NCBI RefSeq assembly: GCF_013185195.1
Contig: NZ_JAAZWC010000006.1
Location: 62,001 to 126,000 of the forward strand
Direction of reading: 5' to 3'
DNA: 64,000 nucleotides
Source: Saccharibacillus qingshengii
GTDB taxonomy: Bacteria; Bacillota; Bacilli; Paenibacillales; Paenibacillaceae
In this document: piece by piece, positions 36,082 through 45,486 of the stretch
Numbering within the stretch: the stretch's first letter is position 1
How the letters are laid out: every line of letters begins with the position of its first letter
Position numbers and translations under genes: made by a program
Notes under the pieces: model-generated
Database searches by the model: none
The model's input: only the letters and a program-made list of their open reading frames with translations
Told to the model about the DNA's origin: nothing

Positions 36082-37082
36082 AGCTGTTCTGGCGGGATCA
36101 GCTGCCGCTGATCCTGTTCTTTTTGCTGCAGACGCTGCTGGTGCCTCTGCTGTACTGGATCAGCGGCGAAGAACGGCCGCCGGATATTATCCTGTACGGG
36201 ATGCTGCTGAGCGCAGCCGTACTGGCCGCCTATCTGCTGTTTCGCTACATCACGCTGCGGCCGCTGTATATCCGGCTGTCGCAGCCGCGCGTGCAGCGCG
36301 AGGATCGGCTGCAGCCGCTGGGAGAAGCGCCGCTTGCCGAAGCGGCATCCGAACTGATCCGCCTCTATGACCGCGAGTACGAAGAAGAACTGGCGGTACG
36401 CCGCAGCGCGATGGAGAGGCACGTGACGTTTATCGGGCGCTGGGTGCATCAGATGAAGACGCCGCTGTCGGTACTTCAGCTGTCGGTGCGCGAGCTCGAA
36501 GACGAGGACCTGGCGGACAGTATCGCCGAAGAGCTGGACCGGATGCGGCGGGGGCTGGAGATGGTCATCTATACGTCGCGCCTGGAGAGCTTTGAACAGG
36601 ATTTTGCCGCGGAGCGGGTCCCATTGGCGGTTCCGGTGCGCGAAGCGTTGGCGGAGCAGCGCAGGCTGTTTATCAAGCGCCGCATCTCTCCGGTCATCGA
36701 GATCGACGAAGGGGCGGAGGTGTACACGGATGCCAAATGGCTGAAATTCATTCTGGGCCAGATTCTGATCAATGCCGTGCAGTATACCGAAGGGGCAGGC
36801 AAACGGGTATTTATTCGCGCTTATGCGCGCGGCCCGCATTATCTGCTCGAAGTGCGAGACGAAGGAATAGGGATTCTCAAAGAAGACCTGAACCGGGTGT
36901 TCAATCCTTATTTTACCGGGCAAAGAGGGCGCCAGTACAAGGAATCGACGGGGATGGGCCTGTATCTGGTCAGCGAAGTCTGCCGGCATCTGGACCAGGG
37001 TCTCGAACTGGAGTCCGAACCCGGAAGCGGCACGACGGTGCGGATTGTGTTCCGGGAAGCGCCCGAACAGAACCTTAACTGA
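36078..37082 (+). CDS. bceS: BceS-like intramembrane-sensing histidine kinase
   Basis: A 334-residue kinase with two membrane helices in residues 1-60 and almost no extracellular loop, the layout of Bce-type kinases that sense through their ABC transporter. The phospho-acceptor His is in GRWVHQMKTPLSVL; the ATP-binding part has LINAVQYTEGAG, VRDEGIGI and GMGLYLVSEV boxes. GTG 36078 overlaps the response-regulator stop (GTGA). It likely phosphorylates the adjacent regulator in response to flux through BceAB. Confidence 0.9.
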   Translation: MKLFWRDQLPLILFFLLQTLLVPLLYWISGEERPPDIILYGMLLSAAVLAAYLLFRYITLRPLYIRLSQPRVQREDRLQPLGEAPLAEAASELIRLYDREYEEELAVRRSAMERHVTFIGRWVHQMKTPLSVLQLSVRELEDEDLADSIAEELDRMRRGLEMVIYTSRLESFEQDFAAERVPLAVPVREALAEQRRLFIKRRISPVIEIDEGAEVYTDAKWLKFILGQILINAVQYTEGAGKRVFIRAYARGPHYLLEVRDEGIGILKEDLNRVFNPYFTGQRGRQYKESTGMGLYLVSEVCRHLDQGLELESEPGSGTTVRIVFREAPEQNLN

Positions 37083-37170
37083 AATGTAAGGCGGCATTAA
37101 GACGAATCCCTGGCCGCTTTTGCGGAACTGCTTTAGACTTCAGATCAGAAGCAGGAAAGGGGAGAAACAC

Positions 37171-37941
37171 ATGAACATTTTGGAAGCAAGCGGCTTGAAT
37201 AAAGTCTATCCCGGCAAAGTGTCGACCCAGGCTCTGACGGATATTCATCTCACGATCGCAGAGGGCGAATTTGTCGGCATCATGGGCCCTTCGGGCAGCG
37301 GCAAAACGACACTGCTCAATATGGTCTCGACGATCGATACTCCAAGTTCCGGCACGGTAAAAATCGGAGGCAAAGATCCGTACACGATGCGCAAAAACGA
37401 TCTGGCCAAATTCCGGCGCCGCGAACTCGGATTCGTGTTCCAGGACTTCAATCTGCTCGATACGCTGACGGTAGCGGAGAACATTGTGCTGCCGCTGACG
37501 CTGGACGGCGTGAAATTGAAAGAAATGGACGAGCGGCTGCATCGTATCGCGGAGCGGCTCGGCATCTCGTCGATCCTCAAGAGCCGCACCTATGAAATCT
37601 CGGGCGGCCAGCGCCAGCGGACGGCGATCGCCCGCGCCGTAATCACCCACCCGTCGATTCTGCTGGCGGACGAGCCGACCGGCGCGCTCGATTCGAATTC
37701 GTCCCGGATTGTCATGGAATCGCTGGAAAGTCTGAACGAGCACGAGCGGACGACGGTCATGCTGGTCACGCACGATCCGCAGGCGGCCAGCTACTGTCAC
37801 CGCATTGTGTTTATCAAAGACGGACGTTTGGCCGCCGAGATCCATCGCGGTGAAAGCCGCCAGGCCTTTTTCCAGAAAATCATCGATACTCTTTCATTCT
37901 GGGGAGGGAACGCACATGAACTTTCCTCGATTCGCGTTTAA
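37171..37941 (+). CDS. bceA: BceA-like ABC transporter ATPase
   Basis: A 256-residue ATPase with Walker A GPSGSGKTTLLN, signature ISGGQRQRTAIARA and Walker B LLADEPTGALDS, all typical of the MacB/BceA group. ATG 37171 follows GGAAAGGGGAG. It overlaps bceB by 26 bases. Together with BceB it should confer resistance to, and signal the presence of, a peptide antibiotic such as bacitracin or a lantibiotic. Confidence 0.92.
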   Translation: MNILEASGLNKVYPGKVSTQALTDIHLTIAEGEFVGIMGPSGSGKTTLLNMVSTIDTPSSGTVKIGGKDPYTMRKNDLAKFRRRELGFVFQDFNLLDTLTVAENIVLPLTLDGVKLKEMDERLHRIAERLGISSILKSRTYEISGGQRQRTAIARAVITHPSILLADEPTGALDSNSSRIVMESLESLNEHERTTVMLVTHDPQAASYCHRIVFIKDGRLAAEIHRGESRQAFFQKIIDTLSFWGGNAHELSSIRV

Positions 37942-39874
37942 CAACGTCCGGCGGAACGCGCGCGCCTATTTCGCTTATTTCCTGAGCAGCGCGTTTATGG
38001 TCATGATCTTCTTCTCGTTCGCGGTGTTCATTTTCCATCCCGCCATCGAAGGCAGCGAGATGAAACGGATGACAAAAGCCGGCATGCAGGCCGCGGAATA
38101 CGTGATTTTCGCTTTCGCCTTTTTCTTCGTCCTCTATTCGATCAGCGTCTTCCTGAAATCGAGAAACAAGGAATTCGGCCTGCTGCTGATGCTCGGCGCC
38201 AAGCCGGGGCAGCTTAACCGTCTGGTTTTTCTGGAAAATATCATCATCGGAGCGGGATCGATCGTAAGCGGAATCGGCGGCGGCCTGCTGCTGTCGAAGC
38301 TGTTCCTGCTGCTCGCCGCCCGAATGACCGATACCGAAGAACTGCCGTTCTATTGGCCGGTCAAGGCCGCGCTGCTGACGACGGGGGCTTTCGCCCTGCT
38401 GTTCCTGAGCATCTCCGTGCTGACGCTGCTGTTCGTGCGCAAGCATAACGTGATCGAACTGCTCAGAGGCAGCGCCAAACCCAAAAAAGAACCCAAAGCT
38501 TCGATTCTGCTGGCGCTGTTCGGCATGGCGCTGCTTGCGGTCGGGTATATGTCTTTGCAGCGGGACGAACTGGAACCGGCTTCGATCTTTATCGCGGCCG
38601 GAGCCGGGATTGCCGGCACGTACTTCTTCTATTCGCAGCTGTCGGTCCTGTTCATGCGGCTGCTCAAGCGCAACCGGGCCTTCGTCTGGCGGCGGACAAA
38701 CCTGCTGTGGATCTCGGAGCTGGCCTACAAGATCAAGGACAATGCCCGCATCTTGTTCCTGATCACCGTCGTCACCTCCATTGCTTCGATGAGCACGGGA
38801 TTCGTGCTGTCGCTCAATCAGGAGACGCAGAGGCTGTATGCGGATAACCCGGTTTCTTTTGAACTGAACGTAAGCGAAGATGATGATCTGGCAGCCGACA
38901 AAAAGGCGGTAGACGCTTTCATCTCCGAGCGGGGAGTAAACGAGTACAGCGCGGAAGAGGTCCGGCAGATGTATGTGTATATCGAAGGCCGCCGAGCCAC
39001 GGAAGCGATGGGCAATCTCATCTCGGCTTCGGATTATGCCAAAGTCTCTCCGATCTGGGGCACCCCTTCGTTTGAAGCGGCGGAACCCGGAAATATGCTG
39101 CTGCTTGCTCCCGAATCCCAATCCTGGAAAAACCGTCCTGCGCCGGGAGACGAGATCTCCCTCGTCGGAAGCGAAGCCTTGTTTGAAGTCACGGAAGTCG
39201 GAGGCGGCAAAACGTTCAACGCGGCGGTCGGTAGTCCGGTTCTCGTCGTCACGGACGAATCGTTCGACGCCGTTCGGAAAGCCGTGGGCGAAGACGCGAG
39301 CGTAAGCACCCATATCTATTACAACGTACCGGCATGGGGGCAGTCGGATACGCTCGACTCCGGCAGCCAGGAAGCGTTGATCGGCTCCGAAATGCAGCGT
39401 TGGTGGAGAGGAGAGAACCAGGATAGCAGCAGCGATCGTCCGATTTCGGGCTATATGAACGTTCGCAGCGCTTCTTACCTGGATTTCAAACAGCAGGTAT
39501 CTATCTTCGGATTTATCGGCGTGTTTGTCGCTCTCATGTTCTCTCTGTCGTCCGCAAGCTTCCTGTATTTCAAACTGCATTCCGAATTGACGCGCGACAG
39601 CCAGATGTACCATTCGCTGTCCAAGACAGGGCTCAGTATCGGCGAGATGAAGAAGTCTGCCACGCTGCAGATCGCGCTGCTGTTCTTCATTCCGATTGCC
39701 GTATCCGCGATTCAGACGTTCGTTGTGCTGAATCCGATTCTGAAACTTATGAGTATCCAGAACGTGACGGTTCCGGTATTGATGACCACTGCGGCGTTCT
39801 TGGCTGCGCAGACGTTCTACTTCTTCGTCGTGCGGGGCCGCTACTTGAGCCGTCTCAAAAAAGTCATGGTCTAA
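37916..39874 (+). CDS. bceB: BceB-like ABC transporter permease
   Basis: A 652-residue permease with ten predicted membrane helices: one, then an FtsX-like group of three, further helices, a large extracellular segment (about residues 310-520) and three final helices. This is the BceB arrangement in which the extracellular domain contacts the antibiotic target. ATG 37916 is preceded by GGGGAGGGAACG inside bceA. It ends the bceRSAB operon. No strong terminator follows directly. Confidence 0.92.
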   Translation: MNFPRFAFNNVRRNARAYFAYFLSSAFMVMIFFSFAVFIFHPAIEGSEMKRMTKAGMQAAEYVIFAFAFFFVLYSISVFLKSRNKEFGLLLMLGAKPGQLNRLVFLENIIIGAGSIVSGIGGGLLLSKLFLLLAARMTDTEELPFYWPVKAALLTTGAFALLFLSISVLTLLFVRKHNVIELLRGSAKPKKEPKASILLALFGMALLAVGYMSLQRDELEPASIFIAAGAGIAGTYFFYSQLSVLFMRLLKRNRAFVWRRTNLLWISELAYKIKDNARILFLITVVTSIASMSTGFVLSLNQETQRLYADNPVSFELNVSEDDDLAADKKAVDAFISERGVNEYSAEEVRQMYVYIEGRRATEAMGNLISASDYAKVSPIWGTPSFEAAEPGNMLLLAPESQSWKNRPAPGDEISLVGSEALFEVTEVGGGKTFNAAVGSPVLVVTDESFDAVRKAVGEDASVSTHIYYNVPAWGQSDTLDSGSQEALIGSEMQRWWRGENQDSSSDRPISGYMNVRSASYLDFKQQVSIFGFIGVFVALMFSLSSASFLYFKLHSELTRDSQMYHSLSKTGLSIGEMKKSATLQIALLFFIPIAVSAIQTFVVLNPILKLMSIQNVTVPVLMTTAAFLAAQTFYFFVVRGRYLSRLKKVMV

Positions 39875-40011
39875 ACGATTGCGGGTCTGAGCGTGTTCGC
39901 CATACTTGCAGGCTGTTCCCGGGTCGTATGCAGGTCCATCATAGAAAGAAAGAAAACGCGTCTTCGGAAAGATTTTTTTCCGCGGGCGCTTTGTGAATGG
40001 AGGAATACGCG

Positions 40012-41058
40012 ATGAAAAAAGCAGCGGCGAATACGGAGGACACGCTAAAAGGGAGCAGCGGCCAAAACGGCCAAACCAAAAAGCCGAACGCGATCCGCAG
40101 CCGAAAATCCGGCGATGCGGGGAGCCGGGAACACCGGCTGTCTCCGGCTGCCGACCTGGCACCGGATCTGCACAGCTGGACTCTCGTTTCGGTATCGCTT
40201 GGCCATGACGAACGTGCTTACGTACTGCTGATCGACGAAGAACCGCAGCGCCAAGAAGGTTTTGCGGCCGCCGGTTTGAAGCAGACGGTCCGTTACAAAG
40301 CGTTGACTGTCGAACTTCACGGAAGTCAGGTCCGGGAAACGATCATCGAAGGTGAAAACTTCAATTATCATTACCTTCAGCCGCTCGGAGACGATCTGCT
40401 GCTGGTCGGAGCGCGCTGCACCTATTACGGCCGAGATCGATACGATCTGAATGCCGCGGTGTTCAACCGGGAAGGGCAGCCGCTGCGACGCTTTCTTCTC
40501 GGCGACGGAATCCAGAATGTCCAGACGACGGCGGGCGGTCTGATCTGGACCAGTTTTTTTGACGAAGGGGTATTCGGCAATTACGGCTGGAGCCGTCCCG
40601 TCGGAGAGAGCGGATTGATCGCCTGGGACAGCGCTGGCATCCGGGTATTCACGAACAGCGAAGCGGATATTGCCGACTGCTATGCCCTGAACGTCGTATC
40701 GGACGAAGAAGTCTGGTTCTATTATTACACCAACTTCAAGCTGTGCCGGTTATCGGGTCCTGCGGCGCAGCCGAAGGTTTCGTTTCTTGATCCGCAGCTT
40801 GCCGGTTCCGCCGTATTCGCCGTGCACGGCGGCCGGGTTCTGCTGGATAACGGCTACGGCAAGCACGACGAATATACGCTGATGCAGCAGAGTGCAGAGT
40901 CGCTTATTCACATGGAAACCCTAATCTTCACCGACCCCGACGGCCGCCGCCTGGAATCGCCGAGAAGCGATGCCCGGGGCGCCAAGCTGCTGCTGATGGA
41001 GGACATGAAGCTGTATCTCTTCTCTCTGGAGGAGCATCCAAACGGCACGCAATCTTGA
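40012..41058 (+). CDS. Hypothetical protein, beta-rich, unrecognised
   Basis: A 348-residue protein from ATG 40012, which follows GGAGGAATACGC; an in-frame ATG at 39997 is less well placed. Residues 1-45 are basic and low-complexity. The rest is a series of beta-strand-like repeats (DDLLLVGARCTYYGRDRYDLN, quoted in part as LLLVGARCTYYGR; GLIWTSFFDEGVFGNYGWS; VWFYYYTNFKLC) that look like propeller blades. It has no signal peptide or membrane segment. I cannot assign a function. Confidence 0.72.
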   Translation: MKKAAANTEDTLKGSSGQNGQTKKPNAIRSRKSGDAGSREHRLSPAADLAPDLHSWTLVSVSLGHDERAYVLLIDEEPQRQEGFAAAGLKQTVRYKALTVELHGSQVRETIIEGENFNYHYLQPLGDDLLLVGARCTYYGRDRYDLNAAVFNREGQPLRRFLLGDGIQNVQTTAGGLIWTSFFDEGVFGNYGWSRPVGESGLIAWDSAGIRVFTNSEADIADCYALNVVSDEEVWFYYYTNFKLCRLSGPAAQPKVSFLDPQLAGSAVFAVHGGRVLLDNGYGKHDEYTLMQQSAESLIHMETLIFTDPDGRRLESPRSDARGAKLLLMEDMKLYLFSLEEHPNGTQS

Positions 41059-41101
41059 CGCTTCTCCCGAGTTTGTGCAAAAAGTTTCCCCCGGATGTGC
41101 A

Positions 41102-41130
41102 TTGTCTCCCGAATCGGCGAAAGCTAAAAT
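41102..41130 (+). promoter_or_regulatory. Promoter of the siderophore-binding lipoprotein gene
   Basis: TTGTCT (41102-41107), a 17-base spacer and TAAAAT (41125-41130) form a good sigma-A promoter. Transcription would begin near 41137, directly ahead of the Fur box. Confidence 0.6.
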
Positions 41131-41143
41131 GGGAAACAGACAA

Positions 41144-41158
41144 TGAGAATGAAAATCA
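41144..41158 (+). promoter_or_regulatory. Fur box
   Basis: TGAGAAT-G-AAAATCA matches the 7-1-7 Fur consensus (TGATAAT-N-ATTATCA) at 11 of 14 positions. It lies at the predicted transcription start, where Fur would block transcription under iron sufficiency. Confidence 0.65.
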
Positions 41159-41174
41159 ATTAGGGGGAAAGACA

Positions 41175-42215
41175 ATGAGAGAGACAAGATTTACAGCTAT
41201 GAAAATAGGCATTTTGGCCTTGATGATGGCCTGCAGTGCAGCTTTGGCAGGCTGCGGCGCAGGCGGAGAACCGGAAGCGGCGGCCGACAGCCAGATTTCT
41301 TCGGAGCCGAAGACAAGCGCTTCGAGTACCCCGACCGCCGGCAAAACCGAAGAAACGAAGAACGCGGAAGCCGCATCGGCGGAAACCCATACCGTACAGG
41401 GCGAGTTCGGCGAAGTGGTTCTTCCCGCTCATCCGCAGCGCGTAGCGGGCATCTATCTGGAAGACTATCTGTCCGCGCTCGGCGTAACGCCGGTTGTACA
41501 GTGGTACCATCCGAACTGGGGGATTCAGGATTATCTGAAGCTGGATGTGCCGCAGTTCGATACCAGTGGAAGCCCGGAAGCCCTTCTTGCACAGAAGCCG
41601 GATCTGATCATAGTCGACGGAGGTGTCGATCTGGCGGGTTACGAGACGTATTCGAAGATCGCCCCTACTTACCGTCTGCCGGAAAGTATGCTGCAGGACT
41701 CGAAACAGATCCTGCTTGCCGTGGCCGACGCGCTCGGTATTCCCGAAAAAGGCAAAGAAGTGTTGGCGAAGTACGAGCAGACCGTGGAGAAGGACAAAGC
41801 GCAGCTTCAAAAAACGGTCGGCAGCGAGACGGTCGCAGTAGTCCGCGTAAACGGGGGAGAAAAGACGCTTGCGCTGTTTGGGGTCAAGAACCGCTTCGTC
41901 GGCTCCCTTTACAGCGAGCTGGGTCTTACTCCTCATCCGTTGGTAGGAGAGATGGAAGATTATCAGCAGATCATCTCGGAAGAAGGTCTGGCCGATCTGG
42001 ACGCGGACCATATCTTCATCTTCCCGGCCAACGGAGACTGGGATTCGGCGGAGAACACAGAAGCGCGCAAAATCCTGGACCGTCCGATCTGGAAATCGCT
42101 CAAAGCCGTACAAAACGACCAGGTCTATGTGGTTGAACGCTCCCATTGGCAGTCGGGCGGTATTCAGGCCAATTTGTTGAAGTTCGATGACGTGATGGAG
42201 CATCTGGCTCCGTAA
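41175..42215 (+). CDS. Iron-siderophore ABC transporter substrate-binding lipoprotein
   Basis: A 346-residue FecB/FepB-type lipoprotein. The signal ends in a lipobox (AALAGC) with the lipidated Cys near residue 27, then a Ser/Thr/Glu-rich linker. The cluster A-9 binding fold follows (VVLPAHPQRVAGIYLEDYL, ALGVTPVVQWYHPNWGIQ). It binds a ferric siderophore outside the membrane. ATG 41175 follows TAGGGGGAAAG. No permease or ATPase genes are nearby. Its binding domain is paralogous to the C-terminal domain of the next gene. Confidence 0.9.
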   Translation: MRETRFTAMKIGILALMMACSAALAGCGAGGEPEAAADSQISSEPKTSASSTPTAGKTEETKNAEAASAETHTVQGEFGEVVLPAHPQRVAGIYLEDYLSALGVTPVVQWYHPNWGIQDYLKLDVPQFDTSGSPEALLAQKPDLIIVDGGVDLAGYETYSKIAPTYRLPESMLQDSKQILLAVADALGIPEKGKEVLAKYEQTVEKDKAQLQKTVGSETVAVVRVNGGEKTLALFGVKNRFVGSLYSELGLTPHPLVGEMEDYQQIISEEGLADLDADHIFIFPANGDWDSAENTEARKILDRPIWKSLKAVQNDQVYVVERSHWQSGGIQANLLKFDDVMEHLAP

Positions 42216-42258
42216 TCGCCGGAGGCCCTGCAGTACCCATTCCCGTCTATTCTCTTCT

Positions 42259-42296
42259 AAAGCGCCGAAACGTCCCAACGGACGTTTCGGCGCTTT
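42259..42296. terminator. Hairpin terminator after the lipoprotein gene
   Basis: A perfect 17-bp stem (42259-42275 with 42280-42296) around a CAAC loop, ending in TTT and beginning with AAA. The T-tract is short, but the stem is very stable. Confidence 0.75.
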
Positions 42297-42353
42297 GTGC
42301 TGTGTCTGTTCCGCTGCCGATCCCGATGTCCAAACGTTCCGTATGTGTTCGGA

Positions 42354-42382
42354 TTGCCTGCGGAGTAGGAATCGCGTATACT
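42354..42382 (+). promoter_or_regulatory. Promoter of the AraC/SBP regulator
   Basis: TTGCCT (42354-42359), a 17-base spacer and TATACT (42377-42382) form a sigma-A-like promoter upstream of a Fur box. Confidence 0.6.
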
Positions 42383-42398
42383 AAGCGCCAGACTACAA

Positions 42399-42413
42399 TG
42401 AGAAAGATTATCA
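42399..42413 (+). promoter_or_regulatory. Fur box
   Basis: TGAGAAA-G-ATTATCA matches the 7-1-7 Fur consensus at 12 of 14 positions. It lies between the predicted -10 element and the start of the regulator gene, so the regulator is probably iron-repressed. Confidence 0.65.
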
Positions 42414-42432
42414 ATAGAAGGTGGGCTGGAGC

Positions 42433-44158
42433 GTGGAACGAATCGCCTTGACCTACATCCTGACGGATATCGGGTACGAAGAGATTGGACAGGAAGCGCC
42501 GGGAGCCGACCGCTGCGAAGAAATAGGCGGCAGACGGCGTGCAGAAGGGACTGCCCTGCATCAGCAGGCTGAACCGGGCAAAGCCGGAGCCGAGCTGTGG
42601 GTCGTTACCGGAGGCCGCGGATCGGTAGAGTGCGGAGGCGTCGGATATGAACTGGGCCGGGGCCGAATCCTGCTCGGGCCGCTAGAAGGGATTCGCGGCG
42701 AAGCGGCCGGATCGATCGGACAAACGCATAACGGGGAACGAACGGGGCAGCCGACGCAGCTTCTTCGCCGCGATCGGCCGGACACCGGAATAAGCGTACC
42801 GGGCTCGAAGCCGGCGAAGGCGGCAGACAGCGGGCCGCTGACGCTGTACCGCCTGGCTTTTCGCGCAGCGGATAGCACGGGAGCGCCGCTGCCGCCGGGC
42901 GAAGCGCTGCCTTTCGTGGGCGCGGCGGACTGCGCGCCGTTCTCGTTCTGCGCGGAGAGAGCGCAGAAGCTGTATGAACGCCGCGCGGAACCGGGCGCGG
43001 CTGCGCGAGGAAGCTCCGAGCGCTGCCGCCAACGCGGCTCCGGATAGGCGCGAAGCGGTGCGGCGTTCGATCGCGCGGATCGAACGCGATTACCGGGAGC
43101 CGTTTACGGTCGAATCGCTGGCCGCTTCGGCCGGGATCGGACGCTGGACGTATACGAATCTGTTCAAGGAAGCGACCGGAACCCTGCCGCTCGATTACTT
43201 GAACGGGATTCGGATCGCGCAGGCCAAGCGGCTGCTGCTGGCTACCGAAGACCGGCTGGGCGAGATCGCCCAGCGTGTCGGCTTCAGCAGCGAATATTAT
43301 TTCAGCCGCCGCTTCAAACGGGAAGCCGGGCTGTCGCCCGGTCAATACCGGCGGCTGCACCGCCGGGAAGTGCGCGTCTTCGCGCCGTATCTCGAAGACG
43401 CCCTGCTCGCGCTCGGCATCATGCCGGTCGCCCAGTACAGCCACCGCGCCTGGGGCGTGCAGGAATACCTGCCGCTTGAAGGCGTGCCCGCGTTCGATAT
43501 CGCGGACGGAACGCGCGAAGATCTGCTGCGCCTGAAGCCCGAGCTGATGCTGTTCGACGACGGCTTCGAACGCTGGGGCCTGGATCGGCTGTCCGGCGTC
43601 GCGCCGAAGCTGATCCTGCAGCAGCCGGGCGAAGCCTGGGCGGACAAGCTGCGCGGAACGGCCGCCTTGTTCGGCCGCGAAGCGGAGGCGCAGCGGGTTC
43701 TTCGCCGCTACGCCGAAGAAACGCGCGAAGCGGGCGCACGCCTGGCCGCAGCCGCCGGCGGAGCGGCAGCGCGAGGTTCCGTCGCTTGCCTGCGCGTCTC
43801 GGCGCGGCACATCCGGCTGTATGCGGAGCGAAGCGGCTACACCGGACCGCTGCTGTACGGCGACCTCGGTCTGCGGCCGCCGGAGATCCTGCGGCACCTG
43901 CCCCAAGCCGAGCGCAGCCTGCCGCTGCGTCCCGAACAACTGGCGAAGCTGGATGCCGATCATGTGTTTGTCATCTTCGACAAGTCGGAGAACCGTTATT
44001 CGGGCGAAGAACGCGAGCTGCTGGAGCATCCGTGCTGGCAGAGCCTGCCTTCCGTTCAGGCGGGACGCGTCTATGAAGCGGATTTCTTCGCCTGGATGAA
44101 CTACGGCGTACTGGCGCATGAACGCAAGATTCGCGATGTGCTGAATGCGCTGGTCTAG
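42433..44158 (+). pseudogene. Btr-like AraC regulator with substrate-binding domain, split by a frameshift
   Basis: Part one (GTG 42433 to the stop at 43047) is an N-terminal sensor region of about 200 residues ending ...CAERAQKLYERR. Part two (frame open from before 42974 to 44158) carries an AraC helix-turn-helix pair (EPFTVESLAASAGIGRWTYT, then GEIAQRVGFSSEYYFSRRFK) and a C-terminal FecB-like domain. Together they have the Btr layout, an activator that senses a ferric siderophore through the SBP domain. The frames differ by one base and overlap at 42974-43047. Part two could still be translated separately from ATG 42974, though its ribosome site is weak. Confidence 0.75.
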
Positions 44159-44160
44159 CC

Positions 44161-44212
44161 CGGAAAAGCCCGAAAATCCGCAGGAGATCCTGTCGGTTTT
44201 CGGGCTTTTCCG
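44161..44212. terminator. Terminator between convergent regulator genes
   Basis: A 16-bp perfect inverted repeat (44161-44176 with 44197-44212) encloses a 20-base loop. It lies between the AraC/SBP gene and the convergent ArsR-type gene. Its T-tracts are inside the arms rather than after them. Confidence 0.6.
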
Positions 44213-44256
44213 CTTGCGTTCCTAAGGGCTGCAGCTGCCAAATATGAAGGGATGTC

Positions 44257-45327
44257 CTATTTCGAAGAGGCGTTCGGGCCGCGGCGCGGTTCGGCACCGT
44301 CCGCGAACTTCACCGAGACTTCGATATCGCGGTCGTAATTGCCGAAACCGCGGCCGAACAAACTGACGCCGCCGGGATGCCCGGCGTCCGAACGGCTCTC
44401 GATCCGCAGCGCGATTTCGCGGCCCGCGGAAGCGTTGGCCGCCGAATCGTTCGTAGGCCCAGCTGCGCCTGAACTGCGGCCTTCCGCCCCTTTGCCCGCC
44501 GCTGCACGGCCGTCCGGCTTTCCTCCGGCCGCAAGAGCGTTCATGGCCGAAATATTCAGATCGGCCGCGGTCACGTCCGACAGCTTCATGCCGTCCATGA
44601 ACGTGCCGTCTTCGCGCACGGACAAGGTCTTCAGCAGCCCGTATTGGCTGCTGTGTTCGCTCCACCATTCGGGCGTATGCAGCCCGCGCCTGCCGCCGAA
44701 GTTGCCGGGGCACGTCCAGGTGCCCACATGCACGCCGCCGATCCGAAACGAGATATCGGACGGCCAGTTCGGGTTGTAACCGGGCGCTTCGGAGCCCAGT
44801 TCAAGCGTCACCGAGACTTCGCGCACAGTCTGCGCGCCGACCAGATAGTTCGGAATCCGGTACTCGACGTAACCGGAACCGAACCACAGATGCCGCGCCC
44901 CGACGTGATCGGGATCGGCGAAGTACCGCGGATCGTCCATCATGCCGATCAGCCGCCGGTCGGAAGCGAGGCCGCAGGTCGGACGGACTTCGTGTTCGGC
45001 GTATTGGCCGACAGGGATCGAGACCGCGTAGGCGCTGCGGTCTTGCTCCGAGGGGGACGATCGGAAATTCAGCGTCAGGCTGTCGACGGCGAGCCGGCAC
45101 ATTTTGCGGCGGCCGCGCGTGCCGGTGACGCTCTCGGAGGCCAGCAGTCCGGCGGTTTCCATCTTCTGAATATGCTTGGTAACGATAGCGGACGAGACGT
45201 TCAGTTCTTCCGCCAGCTCGCCGATGCTCATCGGACGTTCGCCAAGCAGCTCGAAGATGCGCACGCGCGTCTCGGAAGCGAAACATTCGAGCAGCGGCAG
45301 GTTTTCCAGGGTTACGGATCTTTGCAT
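44257..45327 (-). CDS. ArsR-type regulator with C-terminal sensor domain
   Basis: A 356-residue regulator. Residues 1-90 are an ArsR winged helix (LLECFASETRVRIFELLG, then MSIGELAEELNVSSAIVTKH). The long C-terminal part (100-356) is beta-rich with aromatic motifs (RHLWFGSGYVEYRIPNYL, SDISFRIGGVHVGTWTCPG, TPEWWSEHSSQYGLL) and probably senses a carbohydrate. A 35-residue Gly/Ala-rich insert at about 265-300 interrupts it. It is divergent from the GH2 gene, which it likely represses. The class is common beside glycosidases in Paenibacillaceae. Confidence 0.85.
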   Translation of the reverse strand: MQRSVTLENLPLLECFASETRVRIFELLGERPMSIGELAEELNVSSAIVTKHIQKMETAGLLASESVTGTRGRRKMCRLAVDSLTLNFRSSPSEQDRSAYAVSIPVGQYAEHEVRPTCGLASDRRLIGMMDDPRYFADPDHVGARHLWFGSGYVEYRIPNYLVGAQTVREVSVTLELGSEAPGYNPNWPSDISFRIGGVHVGTWTCPGNFGGRRGLHTPEWWSEHSSQYGLLKTLSVREDGTFMDGMKLSDVTAADLNISAMNALAAGGKPDGRAAAGKGAEGRSSGAAGPTNDSAANASAGREIALRIESRSDAGHPGGVSLFGRGFGNYDRDIEVSVKFADGAEPRRGPNASSK

Positions 45328-45360
45328 AAACTTCTCCTTCGGATGATTTTCTGTAGTTTG

Positions 45361-45424
45361 ATTATATAACCGTGAAGTTAATTAATCAACTTATATTGAC
45401 TTGATTGAGAGGATGCGGCATACT
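45361..45424. promoter_or_regulatory. Divergent promoters and operator, ArsR-type gene / GH2 gene
   Basis: On the minus strand TTGATT (45384-45389), 17 bases and TATAAT (45361-45366) drive the regulator. On the plus strand TTGACT (45396-45401), 17 bases and CATACT (45419-45424) drive the glycosidase. The imperfect palindrome AAGTTAATTAATCAACTT (45375-45392) covers the regulator -35 and abuts the glycosidase -35; a related GTAACT/AGTTAA inverted repeat lies near 45453-45468. Both are candidate ArsR-type operators. Confidence 0.6.
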
Positions 45425-45486
45425 GTCCTCGAGAGATGTAAGCGTTATTTTTGTAACTCGGAAGTTAACAAAAAGGAGCGATAAAA

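Noticed and set aside
37880-40162. A 760-residue open frame opposite bceB
   Set aside because: Composition is Arg/Gln/Glu/His-rich shadow sequence; bceB on the plus strand explains the region fully.
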